NCBI GenBank assembly: GCA_031213475.1
Contig: JARUPZ010000019.1
Location: 7,304,870-7,368,869 of the forward strand
Direction: 5' to 3'
From: Nereocystis luetkeana
Taxonomy: Eukaryota; Sar; Phaeophyceae; Laminariales; Laminariaceae
DNA: 64,000 nucleotides
Shown: one piece after another, positions 1 through 10,070 of the stretch
How positions within the stretch are numbered: the first letter of the stretch is position 1
Layout: every line of letters starts with the position of its first letter
The notes under the pieces: generated by a model
Seen by the model: the letters and a program-made list of their open reading frames with translations, nothing else
Told to the model about the DNA's origin: nothing
Database searches by the model: none
Program-made: the position numbers and the translations under genes

Positions 1-725
1 TATCCCTCCCAAGACCCAGGACATGTTGCTGCGTTGCTTCTCATGCAAAGTCCAGCCGTAGACCCTCCGTATCGGTGTCTGATGCTCTATGTACGGAAAC
101 AGGAGAAATGACAGCGACCCGTTTTATCGTACATGTACCAGGTAGAATGCTACAAGCAGTACGTGATATACGACACTGCCGTTTTCCAAACATATTTTAA
201 AACCTCCACACGTACGATTTGCGTGCGTCGGCAGTGCGCCGTGAACTACCCTTGCAACGAGCGTGAACCATACCTGGCACACCCCGACAGTTCGCTGCAA
301 GTCACCCTGCAGGTTGCCAACCGTCGCAAGGAGTTTCTCGTACTGCCCTCCGAGACTGCCCGGCCGATCGCGTGCCGCATCCGGCGATGCCGCATCCATT
401 TTCGAAATCGGCAGTGTACGTGGGGGTAACCGCTGCGCGCGATCTTGAGAGCTGCGTGAAGATCAGCCGTGAAGGATTCCAGTGGAGAAGGAATGGAGCT
501 TGCAATGCAAATTGAGTCGCAAAATGCGTGTGCGCAGGGCCCTCAGGGAAGGCCAGAGGCTTCGGAGTGCACCAACCACAAAGCTGCACACAGCTGGGAC
601 AGCAGGTAGAACAGAGTGCAGAAGACGAGCTTTCCTACCGGTGTGTGGGCGTTCGCAGCCCCGATGCTACATGCCGCGTAGCAATGTCGAACACCCGAAT
701 TTAGATTTGAAACATCATTGATTGC
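1..725. other. Intergenic, no recognised gene
   Basis: Several short open frames occur on both strands, but none shows a recognisable domain, a consistent codon pattern or splice-compatible extensions. A TACCAGGTA motif lies at 136-144. I see nothing else here. Confidence 0.4.
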
Positions 726-764
726 CAATGGGAATGACTGCTGTAAGTCATTCCCATTGATTGC
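721..764. repeat. Perfect 14-bp hairpin flanked by 5-bp direct repeats
   Basis: The arms at 726-739 and 746-759 are perfect reverse complements with a 6-base loop. The hairpin is bracketed by ATTGC at 721-725 and again at 760-764, which looks like a target duplication around a minimal foldback insert. It is not inside any recognised gene. Confidence 0.6.
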
Positions 765-1368
765 ATGGCAAACATCTCCGTGCTTCCATCCGGTATGCAT
801 GCTCCCAAAAGCAGGAATGCGGGCACAAAAAGCCAGAAGCAAGTGCCATCGTTCAAGGAGGGCTGTGTGGTGAGTGTTGGGTGTGGTCTTTTTCGGCCGA
901 TGGATAACATGATAGTATCTCTGAGCGACTCTGTACGAGACATCCTCTGTGCAAAAAGCACCACAACAGCAGATGCCACAAGGGCTCCGCATGGGTGCGG
1001 CGTTCGCCGACGCCCATGGTTGGGATAGGAAAAATGCACTCGTACTCGTACCTCTGTGTTGTTTGTTTTGTATGCTCATTACTGCTGTAGTCACAACAAT
1101 GACGGCACTCGATCATGTTTCGGTATCTAATACATACCAGTACAGGATCAAGTCGATGCCAATTGTCAGGTATCGCAGGAAGAAGGCAAGTACAAGTTGG
1201 TTCTCAGTTAGGCAGTAATATTAAGTAAGATTCTACGATAGCGATACGGCCACGGCTCCGCTCGTAGGACTAGCTCTGGGGGGGGCATATTGATGTGTAA
1301 GTACGTACCTGGTAATCAATAGTACGTTTAGAGTATTGTGATGAACTACTCTGAACAGAAATGTAAGA
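765..1368. other. Intergenic, no recognised gene
   Basis: Overlapping open frames on both strands are not recognisable. TACTGCTGTA (1080-1089) and TACCTGGTA (1306-1314), two motifs enriched across the window, are both present. Confidence 0.4.
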
Positions 1369-2906
1369 ACCGCCGTGGGGGGTGGTATCGTGGTATCGAC
1401 CCGGGGGATGTCCGTATTTGTCTCCAGGTTGTTGGAGTTGTAAAATGTATAAAAGGATTTCAGATCCGGGGATTAATCCTCATCATCCCCGTGTGCGGCG
1501 AGACATCGACCATGAGCCCCCCAGTCAAACCTGAAACCAGCCAATGGCCAGTGGTGGCAGGTGGCAGGTGGGGTTGGCGTTTGCATACCTTGCGGGGCGG
1601 TGTTGACCCGGGGGATGCCCGTTTTCGTCGCCGCGTTGTTGGAGTTGTAGGTGTCTAGAACGATTTCGGGCCGAGGGATGGCACTTTAACATCCCCGGGT
1701 GCGGCGGAACCTACACGTTGTACTAAGCCTCGAGAGGAAACTCTCGCCGCGCGCGGGCTCTATGATGAGCCCCAGCCCCCAGCCTAATTATAAATCAGTA
1801 AATCAGTCAGTGGGGGCAGGATTTTCACACCTTGCGAGGCGGTATCGACCCCGGGAAACTACGTTTTCATCCCCGGGTTGTTGGAGTTGTAGATGCATGG
1901 AAGGATTCCTGATCCAGGGAATGGATCTTATTGTCGCCGGGTGCGGCGGGACCTCGCCACTGCCCCGGCGGGCAACTCCCGGCGCGCACTGGCTCCATGA
2001 GCCTCAGGCAACCATAAATCAGCCATCAGCCAGTAGTGTTGGGGTTTCCACACCTCGCGGGGCGGTATTTACCCGGGGGATGTCCGTTTCGTCCCGGCTT
2101 TGTTGAATTTGTAGATGTACGGAAATAGTAATGATCCGGGGATGGTACCTTATTATCCCCGGTTTAGGCGGAACCTCGACCTTGACCCGAAGAGAAACTC
2201 CCGCCGCGCGCTGGCTCTGTGAGCCCCACCAAAATCAGAAAATCAGCAATCAGCCGATGGGGGCGGGATTCTCACACCTTGCGAGGCGGTATCGATCCGG
2301 GGAAACTGCGTTTTCGTCACCAGGTTGTTGGCGTTGTAGATGTATAGAAGGATTTATGATCCGGGGAGGGGATCGTATCGTCCCCGGGTGCGGCGGGACT
2401 TCGCCGTTGACCCAGCGGGCAACTCTCGCCGCGCGTTGGCTTCATGAGAGCCATCCGACCATAAATCAGCCAGTGGGGTTGGGGTTTCCACACCTTTCGA
2501 GGCGATATTTACCCGGAGGATGTCCCATTTCTTCCCCGGGCTGTTCCAGTTGTAGATGTACGGAAGGAATTCTGATCCGGAGATAGTACCTTATCATTTA
2601 TCATCTCCGGGTGCGGCGGGACATCAACGTTGTCCCGAGGGGCAACTCCCGCCACGCGCTGGCTCCATGAGCCCCATCCAAATCAATAAGCAGTACGTAT
2701 GGGGGTGAGGTTTCATACCTTGCGGGACGGTATCTATCCGGGGAAACTCCGTTTTTGCCCCCGGGTTGCTGGGCTTGTAGATGTATGGAAGGATTTATGA
2801 TTCGGGGATGATACCTTATCATCCCCGGGTGCGGCGGGACTCCGACATTATCCCGTGGGGCAACTCCCGCCGCGCGCTGGCTCCATGAGAGCCAGCCAAC
2901 CGTAAA
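1369..2906. repeat. Satellite-like tandem array, ~225-bp monomer, about 6.5 copies
   Basis: A core around GGCGGTAT recurs near 1380, 1595, 1828, 2060, 2283, 2497 and 2722, giving spacings of about 214-234 bp. Each monomer also holds a CCGGGTGCGGCGGGAC-like block, a GCGCGCTGGCTC-like block and AAATCAG-rich spacers. From 1828 onwards monomers alternate between a type reading GGAAACT after the core and a type reading GGGGATG or GGAGGATG, a dimeric higher-order arrangement. Open frames run through the array because the monomers are GC-rich and stop-poor; they look like by-products. Confidence 0.85.
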
Positions 2907-2921
2907 TGCTAATACTGCTGC

Positions 2922-2922
2922 C

Positions 2923-2965
<43 letters not shown>

Positions 2966-2985
2966 CTGCTTCTGCGCCTGCTGTG
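2922..2985. repeat. CTG/TGC trinucleotide microsatellite
   Basis: About 20 CTG-type triplets with a few interruptions lie immediately after the satellite array. Confidence 0.95.
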
Positions 2986-3054
2986 CGATGGTGGATACAA
3001 GGTCATTAGTGTTGGATATCGAAACCAGAAAGATTTCGGTACGATGAGGCCAAA

Positions 3055-3141
3055 ATGAATTCTATAACGAAAACGATGGCGATAATTATCGTTACCGTAC
3101 CGAAAAAAACTAAATTCGATAACGATAACGATAACGATAAT
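3055..3141. repeat. Imperfect CGATAA-type simple repeat
   Basis: Several CGATAA units (3113-3141) follow an ACCGAAAAAA stretch. A related CGATAA-rich and ACCGAA stretch occurs inverted near 10425-10505, and a shorter piece lies just after the large retrotransposon tail near 23773-23805. Confidence 0.6.
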
Positions 3142-4138
3142 GGAGTCGAAAACCGGCGCACAACGCCCGCAAAACACGCCCGCCCATTTCATTTTTTGTT
3201 GTTTTCGCGTGATCCACACGAGACCCTGAATAATTAGCATCTCAAGCCTCACAACGTATTTTCCACGAGGTGCATAAGTCCTGCCGCTCTGCAGCGCACA
3301 CGTCGACGGGCGCCGTGCTATCATACCAGGTATCATTCACCAGGTTTTATGTTTGCTTACGCCTAATGTTTTCTTCACGCACACCTTACCTACGAGCTGG
3401 GCAAGCCAAGGCGCTGCCAAAGCGGTAGATTGGCCACGCCCCGCTCAATACTACCTGGTACCTGGTATGTAATACTATTGGGATGCGCTTTTTTCACGGT
3501 ATTGATCATGCACCAACCCACAAATGAAAGGCAAGCCCTGTTTTTTTGTTCGAGAGATGTATGACCGATACAAAGATGGGAAAACACCAAAGCGACCCTC
3601 ACTCTTCTAGAAGATAAAAGGCTCGTTTTCCGTTTGTCTGCATATGTTCAAATACGAGGTTAATTTTCCAGATCGAAGCTCGCAAAATTGAGCGCAGAAA
3701 AAACAGCATTTGTCGTATATACCTGTTTTACGCACGTATGGAAATTGTTTTTTGGCAGTACGAATCTCTTATGGGTGGCGAACTGGGCAATGAAACTCAT
3801 GTCGGCCTTCTCGTAGGGTCTTCGGCTAAGTCTTCGGCATTTTTCGCCCTGATCGGGATAGACGATTTCAATACGAATTTTGTTTTGAACAGTTAGTAGT
3901 TTTTAGTTTTCGCCGATATCTCGTCGAGATCGAGTCTAACAATAAACATGTCATTTTTTATATACTCTTGTTTGGCACATGCAGTGTTTAGTGAGAGTTA
4001 GTGCTTCCAAATTTCAAGTCCTTATTCGCAGTGGCTCACGAAATACGGCTTTCGGATGGTTTACCCATTTTTCGACTTGCCCAGCTCGTACACATATAAC
4101 TGATTTGAGGTCGGGTGCGAAAAATTGAAAGTTTTTTC
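3142..4138. other. AT-rich intergenic, no recognised gene
   Basis: Contains TACCAGGTA-type motifs at 3324, 3452 and 3459. No coding signal was found. Confidence 0.4.
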
Positions 4139-4924
4139 TTAGACCTATGCCAATGGGACAGCGAAGTTTCAATAAAAAATTTGAATTTCAAAGATACCCG
4201 CCTAAAAAAATCAGAACACGCTTCCTATGGGCCACGTAAAAAAAAAAAAAGTTCCTAACTTTTGGAAAAGCCCGAAAAAAGCAAATCTGGGGCCGATGTT
4301 GGGCCAACATCGGCTTGAGAAAAACTCAGGCCGATCTTTGGTTCGAAGCGGCGAGATTCCGAGTCCCCGACAGACATCGATCAACAAAACCAACGAATGC
4401 GTCATGAATTCTGAACGGAGTGCGCTCGTTAGGGGCTCCGACCCACCCCAGGGTCACCGTCTTCACACCATCGGCGGTGTCATGTGGCGGGAGCTGACCA
4501 GGCGCATGATAAAAAAACATTTGGCCGCTGGTTTGCACAAAATAGAGCACAAACTTCTCCATCCGTCTCGAATGGCAAAAAATAGACTTTTTGTCAGATT
4601 TGGGAGGATACCGTAGGACGCCGCCGGCAAGCTCTCGCCCCCTAGACCATGGATCCGCCTGATATCTTCGAGGCCCTCATCTATATTCGTTGGGCTTGCC
4701 AGATACCGAGCGGGTTGGCCGTGGGCTGAGTCTATGTCGAGATCGAGCGTCGATCGTCGCACGAGCTGGTTTCGATCACCGTGTTGACAATTTGCAACCA
4801 GAAAAACACAAATCGCGCCGCCTGCAGCCGTTGGGGGAAAAAAAGAAAAAATCAAACATTTTTCTCTTTTTTTCCCACAGCGACGGTACGTGAATTTTTT
4901 CGGCTGTGTTTTTAAAGCAATATA

Positions 4925-5257
4925 TGTGAGATGGGTGTATCTCAGGTTCGACCTGGGTCTGCAGCAAGCTTCTCTTTCGTGTAGGGCGTAGCGTGGAGGA
5001 CACGCCAGGTATAGGTGATGCTTGGCACGGGGAGCCAAGCAGAAGTGTCATGCGAAGCATGACACGAGTCATCTGCAATTACTTGGTGGTAGGGACAGGA
5101 AATGCCCCGCCTCAACTACCATCAGATCCACGAAGATCTGTGACCACCTTTAGTACAAGAGTCAATATCCACGATAGCGGACGAACCCCTTTGGTCGATG
5201 CACGATCTTGCATGACAAGTGAAGACTTCTGACGGTAGAGTCGACCTAGGACTCACA
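4925..5257 (+). repeat. 5' LTR, rich in perfect hairpins
   Basis: At least seven perfect short inverted repeats lie along it: arms at 4927-4932/4939-4944, 4943-4947/4951-4955, 5020-5026/5034-5040, 5045-5053/5057-5065, 5123-5128/5135-5140, 5198-5202/5209-5213 and 5238-5242/5250-5254. I see three differences from the 3' LTR; one (5129) falls in a hairpin loop and none hits an arm. Confidence 0.85.
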
Positions 5258-5547
5258 TCGCCCCCCAATGTTTGAACGCCTCTTACTGGAGAACCCAGTA
5301 AAGGTTTCGAACATTCTAGAAGGAACGGTTTCTAGGTCCTCTACTAGTCAGACGTTTGTACTATTGTAGTTGATGTATATGATTCAACTGGTTCATTTTC
5401 ACACCACGTCATTCCCTGCGTAGTAAAAACCACGGGCTTGTGTGACTATGATAGAATTTACTACAGAATCATATACTAACGATGTGTCAACTACTAGTGG
5501 CGGTGGGTATATTTAATTAATATATCCATCCAGAACCTTTTATAACG

Positions 5548-5830
5548 ATGGTATACGGAACCATGTATACCATGGTGTACGGAACCATGTATACTTACGA
5601 TGGTATACAAAACCATGTGTACTATGGTGTACGGAACCATGTATATTTGCTATGGTATACAAACCATTCATACCATGGTATACAAAACCATGTGTACTTA
5701 TTGATGATATACAAAATCATTCATTATATTTTATGGTATATGAACCGTGTATGTATGTTATACTTCGAAGTATGGTATAAGAAACCATGCATACATACTG
5801 ATGGTATATACAGAACCATCTATACTATGG
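5548..5830. repeat. Tandem repeat of GGTATAC/AACCATG units inside the LTR element
   Basis: Imperfect units of about 24-36 bp alternate ATGGTATAC and ACCATGTATAC-like blocks. The units are themselves partly palindromic. They fill the region between the 5' LTR and the short coding frame. Confidence 0.8.
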
Positions 5831-5863
5831 TTCCCGAAACGTATTAGTGTTTGGGTTGGGACC

Positions 5864-6208
5864 ATGCCCAAGAAAAAAAAAGCGGCGGGGGGACCACCTC
5901 CCGAACCGGCCTCGCCTATAACCCAGCCAACGGAGGAGGTCGACTTCGAGCCCCCGACTTCCCCGTCCACGTTCGACGGAGAAGGGAGGTCCACCTCACA
6001 ACACGTCAACAGTAACAACAAGCGCGATGCGTCACCGTCGCTTCGCGCTGACCGGGAGTCGCCTCCTCGGTCCTCATCGTCCTCGTCGTCGTCGAGCGAG
6101 GAAGCCACGCAACCGGATAATTGTCCTGCCGTCGACGCCAATGTGAGATGGGTGTATCTCAGGTTCGACCTGGGTCTGCAGCAAGCTTCTCTTTCGTGTC
6201 GGGCGTAG
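5864..6208 (+). CDS. Short gag-like or leader ORF of the LTR element, running into the 3' LTR
   Basis: The frame starts at an ATG in ACCATGCCC context and encodes about 114 residues. It begins with a lysine run, then a proline-rich stretch and a long serine run, and runs through the junction at 6142 into the 3' LTR, where it stops. The charged, low-complexity start is like the beginning of a gag or capsid frame. No zinc knuckle or enzyme domain is visible. The reading is probably a gag N-terminus left after deletion of the element's middle; I cannot rule out a non-coding frame. Confidence 0.4.
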   Translation: MPKKKKAAGGPPPEPASPITQPTEEVDFEPPTSPSTFDGEGRSTSQHVNSNNKRDASPSLRADRESPPRSSSSSSSSSEEATQPDNCPAVDANVRWVYLRFDLGLQQASLSCRA

Positions 6209-6474
6209 CGTGGAGGACACGCCAGGTATAGGTGATGCTTGGCACGGGGAGCCAAGCAGAAGTGTCATGCGAAGCATGACACGAGTCATCTGCAATTACT
6301 TGGTGGTAGAGACAGGAAATGCCCCGCCTCAACTACCATCAGATCTACGAAGATCTGTGACCACCTTTAGTACAAGAGTCAATATCCACGATAGCGGACG
6401 AACCCCTTTGGTCGATGCACGATCTTGCATGACAAGTGAAGACTTCTGACGGTAGAGTCGACCTAGGACTCACA
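6142..6474 (+). repeat. 3' LTR
   Basis: It is 333 bp and about 99% identical to the 5' LTR, which suggests a recent insertion. All hairpin arms noted in the 5' LTR are preserved. Confidence 0.85.
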
Positions 6475-6526
6475 TATATTTAAAATTAAAAAAAAATACT
6501 TCGCGTTTCCATTGGCATAGGTCTTA

Positions 6527-8419
6527 GATCCGTTGTCTGAGTTTTTTAAAATCTGGCTCGCAATGAGGCCTACCAATCGGTGCGCTGTTTCATGTTCGCG
6601 CCTCACTTTGCTCGCCCCTCCCGTCTTTGCCAGGGATAGCCACGGCCGTGCTTGCTTCGTGTCCCGGGGGGCCCCGCTGTTATTGTATTTTTTCGAAAAA
6701 GGGTTGTTGCGATGTCAACTGCTGCCTGATCGTTCTGTACATGTATATATTGTAGATACATATCAATCTAGTTAGGAAGAAATAAGAGATTGGGTAGATC
6801 AACACTATTGACAACGTTCTTTCCATACGCTCCACAAGAAACAAGTCGGAGGTTAAAAACCACGACGGACAGCTATCGAGTGCGTTTTTCTATGGATGCC
6901 ATTTTGTTAGCAGTAATTGGAAGATCGTCAACTATATGCAGCGTGCCCTATATCCAGCATCAACATTCCCGTGTCTCCTACCAGCTTATATATCTGCACT
7001 ACCTTCACAGCGCCTATAGCAGGTAAGACATCACCAGAAGAACATAGTAAAAAACCTGCCCCTACTGCTCCAGCTGCCGTGGTACTGGTATGAAAGGTCG
7101 GTACTGCCCTAATATACCTGGTATGTGGCACCGGGTACCTTGTTCACATTTATCACCATTTCATTTGCCAAATGGCAGCAGTGGAAGTAGTGCTTATTCC
7201 AATCACACCACCCACGTATATATAAAAGCGAGTTCAGAATTCAACGACTTCAGAAATGACCAATCAGACCAAGGATATACTTAGCTGTTGCGCTGGCGCA
7301 ACATTCTGGTCGAAATGGCCGTTTTCCACAACAGCCGCGGAGGGCCTGGTTGGGCGCAGCTCAACACGCGTTTTCAGGCGCGCAACGTTTTGGGCCGCAG
7401 GCCCAAAAAAAATGTTGCGGCATTTTTTGTCCGCCTTAGGCGAAGAAAGTGTTGGAAAACTGTTTTTCGAATTCGCGCTTGGCGAAAAATAAATTGAGCC
7501 CCCTCTTAGAATTCGCCACGTTTTTTTTTTTAAGGCCCTTTTTCCATAGTAGAACAAAAAGAAGCTTAGGTTCTGATCCCGATACACGCCTTTTCGAGGT
7601 TCGGGAGGCGTTTAAACGCAATCTGGTCCGTGGTTTTTGGGCACATATTCGCCCACTCAATGTTTTGCTGCGCGCAACAGGCACCGGACCACTAAATATA
7701 TTCCTGAATCAGACCTGAATACTCGACGAAACTACAGTAGACCAAAATTAAGCGTAAATCCCTTCGTGAATATCTTTACAGCAATCACTTCTACCCGCCC
7801 TTTCCTAATTCCCCTGTGATTTCTGTCACCCCCGTGCACCTACCATCCTCATACCTGCTGCTGCAAGAGCTAAGTTCTGTCCGCTCAAATTACTAAAAGA
7901 AACGTCGAATGACAGAGTTCGCTTCTTTAGTTGATGGCCGGGTTTTTTTACCGCAACGCCCAGAAGGTTTTGCGGTACAGCTGTCCAATACTGCTTAAAG
8001 TCGTACCATCAGGAGGGTTTTCCCACACCGTCCTGCTTCCTCTGTAGCCGCATTCCATCTCCACCCCACGCCGTGTACCTAGTTACACATACTTACGATG
8101 ACACCGCTATCCACCCATCGCAATATTGTTATATTTTATTGGTATTCAAAGTACGAACACTCAATCAGAAGCAGGAAATCTGGCCCAGAATGGATTCGTT
8201 CAATGAGAACGGGTGCGTTATACTCATCTCAGTATATAGTAACGGATCCCGAATTTCAATGTGTCTTGATCATCTCAGCCCTTCATTCTCGTTGCTCGTT
8301 TTCTTAGTATAGGCATCCTGAACTGCGGTACTCCTACAGCTATACGTATGTGTATATTAGGTATAGCTCAGCTGTTTGTCGTGTTATATGTATATACAGC
8401 AAAATTACATATATGCCGG
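6527..8419. other. Intergenic, no recognised gene; several short palindromes
   Basis: No gene recognised. Between 7287 and 7490 there are closely spaced palindromes: GTTGCGC/GCGCAAC at 7287-7302, TTTTGGGCC/GGCCCAAAA near 7387-7409, and CGCC/GGCG and TTCGC/GCGAA types further on. One TACCTGGTA motif lies at 7115. Open frames across 7260-7720 on both strands are unlike any family I know. Confidence 0.4.
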
Positions 8420-8422
8420 TAA

Positions 8423-9239
8423 GACCTATGCCAATGGTACAGCGAAGTTGCAATAAAAAGTTTGAATTTCAAAGATACCCGCCAATTTTTTTCAGAACAC
8501 GCTTCCTATGGGCCACATAAAAAAAAAAAAGTTCCTAACTTTTGGAAAAGCCCGAAAAAAGCAAATCTGGGGCCGATGTTGGGCCAACATCGGCTTGAGA
8601 AAAACTCAGGCCGATCTTTGGTTCGAAGCGGCGAGATTCCAAGTCCTCGACAGACATCGATCAACAAAACCAACGAATGCGTCATGAATTCTGAACGGAG
8701 TGCGCTCGTTAGGGGCTCCGACCCACCCTAGGGTCACCGTCTTCACACCATGACCGGTGTCATGTGGCGGGAGCTGACCAGGCGTGTGATAAAAAAACAT
8801 TTGGCCGCTGGTTTGCACAAAACAGAAGACAAAACTTCTCCATCCGTCTCGAGTGGCAAAAAATAGACTTTTTGTCAGGTTTGGGAGGATACCGTAGGAC
8901 GCCGCCGGCAAGCTCTCGCCCCCTAGACCATGGATCCGCCTGATATCTTCGAGGCCGTCATCTATACTCGTTGGGCTTGCCAGATACCGAGTGGGTTGGC
9001 CGTGGGCTGAGTCTATGTCGAGATCGAGCGTCGATCGTCGCACGATCACCGTGTTGACAATTTGCGACCAGAAAACACACAAATTGCGCCGCCTGCAGCC
9101 GTTGGGGAAAAAAAAGAAAAAATCAAACATTTTTCTCTTTTTTCCCCACAGCGGCGGTACGAGAAAAGTTTCGGCTGTTTTTTGAAAGCCATATATTTGA
9201 AAAAAACCTTTGAACTTCGCGTTTCCATTGGCATAGGTC
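8423..9239. mobile_element. Harbinger-like MITE copy B (TSD TAA), uninterrupted
   Basis: It has the same terminal inverted repeats as copy A and is flanked by TAA at 8420-8422 and 9240-9242. Length is 817 bp, very similar to copy A throughout. It carries the empty site for the nested LTR element. On the minus strand, 9130-8606 stays open for 174 codons while copy A is frameshifted. The encoded sequence matches no transposase I recognise, so I do not call it a gene. Confidence 0.9.
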
Positions 9240-9242
9240 TAA

Positions 9243-10067
9243 GGGCCCATCTTTACGGGGACTTTATTTTTTCAACTTGATTTTTTTTGTTTTTTTTTCT
9301 AATGTAATTTGCACCTGATTGGCCGAAAGAGTGAACGACCAAGCAGGCAAATTAGAAAATTCGGCTTCGAGTGAAAAGTCTTTTGGGGCTTTTTTCGTGT
9401 GATTTTTTTTATTTCAATTTGGAATTTGGGAGTTCCTCGGTCTTGACGTAGCATGTTGATGGTGGGTCAACACCCTCGGTGGAGTCAGGGGCGATTCTTG
9501 GGCGCTTTGGTGACCACGATCGAGGCGATAAAACGCAAACCTCTCAATATCCGCGCCCACGCCCACACACCATAGCACATCGTACCCCGGCCGCGGCGCC
9601 TCAAAAGTAATCATGGCGGCCGCAATCCCATTTTTCCGGTCTGCTCGATCGGCAAACAATCGCGCAAACCGAGCAAACGAACGAAAAAAAGGAGGATACG
9701 CTCGAGACCTCGATAGCTGCATCACCGCTGCAGTTCCGCACGTGGCGCTTGAGGGCTTACTCCGCCCACCCAAGACACCCTGAGAGTGATAGCTTCCTAT
9801 CCTGCGTGACCGAAAAGAAAAAGAGCATGGCGGCGGCGCGCACGCGGCAGCGCAAACCTTCGCTCTCGTCTACGCGCGTCGCTGTTTGTCGGCTGGGCAT
9901 TGTGTGACGCGGCCCGTTCTTCTAGGTTATTCCGAATTCTTTTTTTATTGACAAGTAATACGCCGTTCCCCGGTAGGACACAAACACGTTTATTTTTCGA
10001 AATCAAATTAAAATTCATCGAAATTATGTTTTTATTTCCAAATAGCGTTCCCCGTTAAGATGGGCCC
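9243..10067. mobile_element. Harbinger-like MITE copy C (TIR GGGCCCATCTT, TSD TAA)
   Basis: The ends are GGGCCCATCTTTACGGGGA and the inverted form ending AAGATGGGCCC, flanked by TAA at 9240-9242 and 10068-10070. The left TAA is also the right target copy of MITE B, so the two elements abut and share it. GGGCC ends with TWA targets are typical of PIF/Harbinger and Tourist elements. Length is 825 bp. A minus-strand frame at 9773-9414 is not recognisable as transposase. Confidence 0.9.
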
Positions 10068-10070
10068 TAA

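Larger units (their letters stand above)
4925..6474 (+). mobile_element. Short non-autonomous LTR element nested in MITE A (TSD TATA)
   Basis: Two direct repeats of exactly 333 bp (4925-5257 and 6142-6474) begin TGTGAG and end CTCACA. They are flanked by TATA at 4921-4924 and 6475-6478. The sister MITE carries a single TATA at the equivalent point (about 9191-9200), so this is a clean insertion with a 4-bp duplication. The internal region is only 884 bp and lacks protease, integrase and reverse transcriptase. I could not recognise a primer-binding site after the left repeat or a polypurine tract before the right one. This resembles a TRIM or a deletion derivative needing a partner element. 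Orientation is taken from the internal reading frame. Confidence 0.85.
4142..6523. mobile_element. Harbinger-like MITE copy A (TSD TTA), interrupted by an LTR element
   Basis: The element starts and ends with inverted GACCTATGCCAATGG and is flanked by TTA at 4139-4141 and 6524-6526. A 3-bp TWA target duplication is the usual signature of the PIF/Harbinger superfamily. Removing the nested LTR element and one TATA copy leaves about 828 bp, closely matching copy B at 8423-9239. It contains an 11-bp palindrome at 4292-4314. No complete transposase is visible. A minus-strand frame in the body is broken here by a one-base shift relative to copy B. Confidence 0.85.

Noticed and set aside
1338..2586. 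Open frames of 106-151 codons in the satellite
   Set aside because: They follow monomer periodicity and change frame between monomers; no coding constraint is visible.
5020..5140. CRISPR-like or tRNA gene reading of the hairpin series in the LTR
   Set aside because: There are no regularly spaced identical repeats, and the TTCGA patch lacks an A box and cloverleaf stems.
4925..6474. Retrozyme with hammerhead ribozyme in its LTR
   Set aside because: The size and 4-bp target duplication fit, but I found no CTGATGA plus GAAAC core on either strand in the LTR.
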